Shown here: positions 60,399 to 64,000 of the stretch, in pieces
How the letters are laid out: the number at the start of each line of letters is the position of its first letter
Position numbering within the stretch: the stretch's first letter is position 1
From: Cryptomeria japonica
Lineage: Eukaryota > Streptophyta > Pinopsida > Cupressales > Cupressaceae
DNA: 64,000 nt
Direction of reading: 5' to 3'
Assembly: GCF_030272615.1 (NCBI RefSeq)
Contig: NC_081406.1
Span: 144,806,091 to 144,870,090 of the forward strand
The notes under the pieces: generated by a model
What the model saw: the letters and a program-made list of their open reading frames with translations, nothing else
Databases searched by the model: none
Told to the model about the DNA's origin: nothing
Position numbers and translations under genes: made by a program

Positions 60399-61824
60399 AG
60401 TAGAATACTGAGAGGAGGGCGATGAATCAGTATACTCAAAAACTGATAATAAACTCCCAATCTCAAAATAAACTTATCAACAAATAACTTTGTCAAGATA
60501 ATGTCTCAAAGATTACCAACATCCATCAATCATCATCTGGTTTGACTGTTATACCAAATTAACAATAAACAAATTCAATCTTGTAAACATCAACAATGCT
60601 TAATCAAATATCAACATATTCATCTCTCATGCTTCCAGTTATCATGCCTTATTAGAATAGTTAAGTAGTTAACCAAATCAACAAACAAGATTATAGCCAC
60701 AAAAGCATTCAACACTAGACACAAATATTTATATGTGGAAAACCCAAATAGGTAAAAACCATGGTGAGACGAGACTCACAAGGATAGCTAGCTGAACTCT
60801 TCTGAAGTTCGCCCTATTAGGAGCCAAGCCTGTTAAAGCATTTACAATAAGTCATGTTAAGATCTAATCCCGGTTAGGAATCACTCAGTTAAGAGATTTA
60901 TAAATATGCCTTGATGAAAAGCACAATACCCTGTTAGGAGTAACCTCGATGGAGGATTTGAGAATCCAAACTAATGGACCACCTTGTTAGAGGATTTAAT
61001 AAGTAACCAAGCTTGTTAGAGCTTACCCAGTTAGGGGATTTTGATTTCTATTGTAATTGTTAGAAAACAACAGGTTTTCTTGATCTGTTTGAATAGCACT
61101 ACATCTACTTGATCAGATCCTTCTTAAGCTTCAATCTGCCTTTACACAAACTGCAGATCCATCCACCGATTTGGCAACCACACACTCAACTAATTGCTAT
61201 TGACTTTGCCAACTCTTTTTACAAACAACTTCATTGGCCTTAAATACAAATCATCTAGGTCGGTAACACAACAAAAACCTAATTCTCATCATCGAGATTA
61301 CAAGTAAGTTAGTACAATCTTGATTGTTAGAAATCATAACAATCTCTTCACATTAATCAAGAAAATTCCAACCGCTCCATGATCACCGCTTCATCAGACT
61401 TATAACTCATCACACGCTATGCATTTGATGCAATCCACTTTGCTCCTTTCTAGGACAATCAAAATGTGCCAAATCAATCTGAACTTATCCTCATACAATG
61501 ATCACACATGTCTCCATCATTACCGCTCAACATAAACCAACAAACTTGATCGGTTAGGGTTTAACACAAAACAACTGGTAGGGTTTACTGGTTTACATAA
61601 CATAGAAATGTTTAACCTTATACATCGGTTCAACTTACAAACTACCATATACCGGTTTAAAACATCTTCCACAAAGTTTATCATATCGGTTACAAGATAA
61701 AATCAATATCAACAATAAAATCAACAATATTATGAATATCATTCACCAGTTCAATTGACATGAATGACAAGATATCATTAATGCAATCTATATGCAAAAA
61801 GACAACAATCTTAAAATACCAACA
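60399..61824 (-). repeat. F 3' LTR
   Basis: Minus strand starts TGTTGGTATTTTAAG at 61824 and ends near CTCTCAGTATTCTACTGG; the left end is placed by analogy and may be off by a few bases. Repeat array 60795-61065 (ACCCTGTTAGGAGTAACCTC, then GGAGGATTTG; CTTGTTAGAGCTTACCCAGT, then TAGGGGATTT) is almost the same as in G. TGATCAGATCCTTCT (61099) is also shared. CCGGTT/TCGGTT words cluster at 61258-61690. Confidence 0.82.
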
Positions 61825-62187
61825 ATCTCCCCTTTGGCATTCATGGCAATACAAATATCAACACCTCTAATTGCTACTGTGATTGGTGAATAGGAATCTA
61901 GGAATAGGAATCTAGGTTTACATTACCAAGTATTCACCATGCTATGTCTGTCTTCAGCTTGTCGTTGGTTCACCTAATCAGACACATAATTCTTCTCCTC
62001 AATCACATAATTCTTCTCCCCCTTTGACAATAATGCCAAAAAGAAAAGTAAAATATGTAATTTCAAAATCTCATTGTGCGTCAACATATTGCAACTTGAT
62101 GGTCCCCCTATGGAATACATCCACTCCTTCATCAATCCATGTAAAATTTTGCAAGTGGTTCAGGGACTGATGTAATCAACATCATGC
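61825..62187 (-). other. F 3' untranslated region with polypurine tracts
   Basis: CTCCCCTTTGGC (61827, LTR edge) and TCTCCCCCTTTGACA (62014) on +. A direct duplication of GGAATCTAGG occurs near 61899. No ORF. Confidence 0.7.
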
Positions 62188-62815
62188 TCAGCTGACTTCA
62201 TGAAGAGGGACAACCCCCAACTGACTTCTAAGATACTCAAAAGTGGTCTTAGGCAGAGGTTTGGTAAAGATATCTGCAAGCTGCTCCTGGGTAGAAACAT
62301 GCTCTAAGATAACATCTTTACTTTGAACTTTCTCCCTCAAAAAGTGATACTTCAATTCAATGTGCTTAGTCCTAGTGTGCAAAACAGGATTCTTAGAAAT
62401 ATTAATTGCACTCATATTATCACACAAAATATTGATAGGTTCTGAGATCTTCATCTTTAAAACCTTCCAAAATGTGTCTCATCCAAATAGCTTGTGTGCA
62501 ATTCATATAAGTTGCTACATACTCAACTTCAACAATAGATTGTGAAGTACAACTCTGCTTTTTACTACTCCATGAAACTAGTCTTCCTCCTAAAAAGAAT
62601 GCTCCACCGGTAGTACTTTTCCAGTCATCAATATTTCCTGCCCAATCAGCATCAGTGTATGCCTTCAAATCAAATTTTCCACCATATGGATACCATAACC
62701 CACAGTCAATTGTGCCTTTCAGATATCTAAAGATTCTCTTGGTTGCTTTAAGATGTGCTTCCTTTGGATTTTTTTGAAATCTAGCAACAATACCAACTGC
62801 ATGAGCAATATCCGG
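62188..62815 (-). pseudogene. F RNase H
   Basis: Minus strand: GLWYPYGGKFDLKAYTDADW, STTGGAFFLGGRLVSWSSKK, EVEYVATYMNCTQAIW, a frameshift near 62440, then INILCDNMSAINIS, HTRTKHIELKYHFL, EQLADIFTKPLPKTTFEYLR, stop at 62188. The D, E (VEVEYVA) and D (LCDN) acidic residues are visible. Confidence 0.88.
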
Positions 62816-64000
62816 TCAACTGTGAACAACATAATGTAATTTGCCAATCATTGACCTGTACTCCTTCTCATCTACAGACTTAGATGCATCTTCCTTGGAC
62901 AATTTACAACTTGTATTCATTGGAGTTCCAATAGGTTTACAGTCACTCATGCCAAAAGTCTTCAAAACTTCTTTCAAATACTTGGATTGAGTAATGAAAA
63001 TACCATTCTTCATCTGCTGTATCTACAAGCCTATGAAATTTTTTATTTCCCCTACTAATGACATCTCAAACTCATTCTTCATTTCATTTGCAAAGCTGCT
63101 GCTCATGACATCATTACCTCCAAATATAATGTCATCAACAAATACTTCACTAACCAGTATTTTGCCTCCTTCAAACTTGAGATAAATGTTGATGTCATCA
63201 CTGGTTCTTGCAAAGCCTATCTTCATCAAATGTGTATGAAGCCTTTCATACCATGCTCTGGGTTCTTGCTTTAATCCATACAAAATTTTATGCAATTTGC
63301 ATACCATTTTTTTTTTGTCTGTCAATGCATAACCATCAGGCTATTCTGTATATACATCTTCTTCCAATATCCCATTCAGAAATGTAGACTTGACATCCAT
63401 CTAGTATACCTTGAACTTCTTATGAGCTGCAAATGCAAGTAATGTTCTTACTCCTTCCAGTCTTTCTACTGGTGCAAAAGTTTCTCCATAATCCTCTCCT
63501 TCTTCTTGTGCATAACCTTTGAATACTAATCTTGCCTTATTGCGAACTACAACACCATCCTCATTTAACTTGTTTATGAACACCCATTTAGTACGTATGA
63601 CATTCTTGTTTACCGGTTGGGGTACCAGGGTCCAAGTGTTGTTTTTCTCAATTTGATCCAATTTCTCTTCCATTACTTTCACCCAATGATCATCACCAAA
63701 TGCCTCCTTAGAACTTCTAGTTTCAAAGGTGGAGATCATGCAAGAGTTCTCTCTAACTCTTTTTCTCGTAAGTACTCCCGCATCCTTATCCCCAATAATC
63801 TGCTCAGGACTGTGATTAAGTCTCACATATCTAGGAATAACATAATCATTCTCCTCAGGTTCAACTTCTTCATCATTTTCTTCCTCTGAATTTATCTGTT
63901 CTAGTTGAACAAGTACATCAGGATTTGCCTTACAGGTTTTAGATTTAACTGTTTCAGGTTCTAAAAGAAAAATGCAAGCATCTTCATCCTTTCTCTCTAA
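62816..64000 (-). pseudogene. F reverse transcriptase and upstream linker
   Basis: From the window edge: acidic linker (EENDEEVEPEEND), RLNHSPEQIIGDKDAGVLTR, IRTKWVFINKLNEDG, ETFAPVERLEGVRTLLAFA, stop after KFKVY at 63401, a short stopped stretch (FLNGILEEDVY), then [32 protein letters not shown] (63149-63114), FEMSLVGEIKNFIGL, stop, YLKEVLKTFGMSD and a last stop after HYVVHS. Several stops are TAG in place of CAG (Q), typical of C-to-T decay. Catalytic Asp pair present. Confidence 0.9.

Larger units (their letters stand above)
60399..64000 (-). mobile_element. F: Sirevirus-like copia element, 3' half, minus strand
   Basis: 3' LTR, polypurine tracts, RNase H and RT; gag, protease, integrase and the 5' LTR lie right of the window. 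Its LTR shares long segments with pol-less element G, making F the pol-bearing relative of G here. Confidence 0.88.

Overview
The window is nuclear DNA of a large-genome seed plant, most plausibly a gymnosperm (inference from Tat-lineage Ty3/gypsy and Sirevirus-like Ty1/copia elements in very deep nests; the species cannot be fixed from sequence alone). No host gene, tRNA, rRNA or CRISPR array was recognised. Almost everything that can be explained is LTR retrotransposon, plus two short 5'-truncated LINE pieces. AT-rich, unassignable sequence lies mainly between 9.4 and 19.7 kb. Letters A to H, S, L0 and T below are local names. || Left part (1-19.7 kb): the 3' end of a copia-type element A (broken ORF2 plus 3' LTR, 1-3018) sits in the reverse transcriptase of a + strand Tat element T1 (RT end, two RNase H domains, integrase, spacer, LTR at 7931-9071). 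That LTR is followed by a primer binding site. Next come solo-type LTRs S1 (9383-10567) and S2 (11621-12746, perfect 5-bp target duplication), a copia relic (13.1-13.5 kb) and two LINE tails with 16-bp target duplications (15.9-17.3 kb). || Middle and right (19.7-64 kb): a minus-strand Tat element T2 is cut into pieces (20981-21095, 54822-55296, 57105-57358, 58415-60398) that rejoin when later insertions are removed. Inside it lie LTR fragment L0, giant-LTR gag-only element D (21096-54816), deleted element C2 (55297-57104), a solo LTR of family B (57359-58414) and copia element F (60399 to beyond the window). D's left LTR contains element C1 (22020-34260, TSD CTAAT) and element G (35759-44650, TSD CCATA). 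D's right LTR contains truncated copia element E (48934-53064). C1 contains full-length copia element B (25192-31852), and G contains LTR H. Nesting reaches four levels, T2 > D > C1 > B. || Most interesting biology: C1, G and C2, and apparently A, carry a large second ORF of a divergent family. C1 and G have a coiled-coil/zinc-knuckle Gag before it and no pol anywhere. Autonomous-type copia elements with pol (B, F, E) lie in the same window, and their LTRs share sequence with the pol-less ones: F with G, H and A; B with C1 and C2. All use tRNA-iMet type primer sites, repeated polypurine tracts, and a shared hairpin-like motif and C-tract at the LTR 3' end. This looks like parallel autonomous/non-autonomous pairs in which a Gag+ORF2 element is copied by a partner's polymerase. 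Nearly all coding regions are broken by stops and frameshifts; only the gag of B (29748-30734) is open over its main length.
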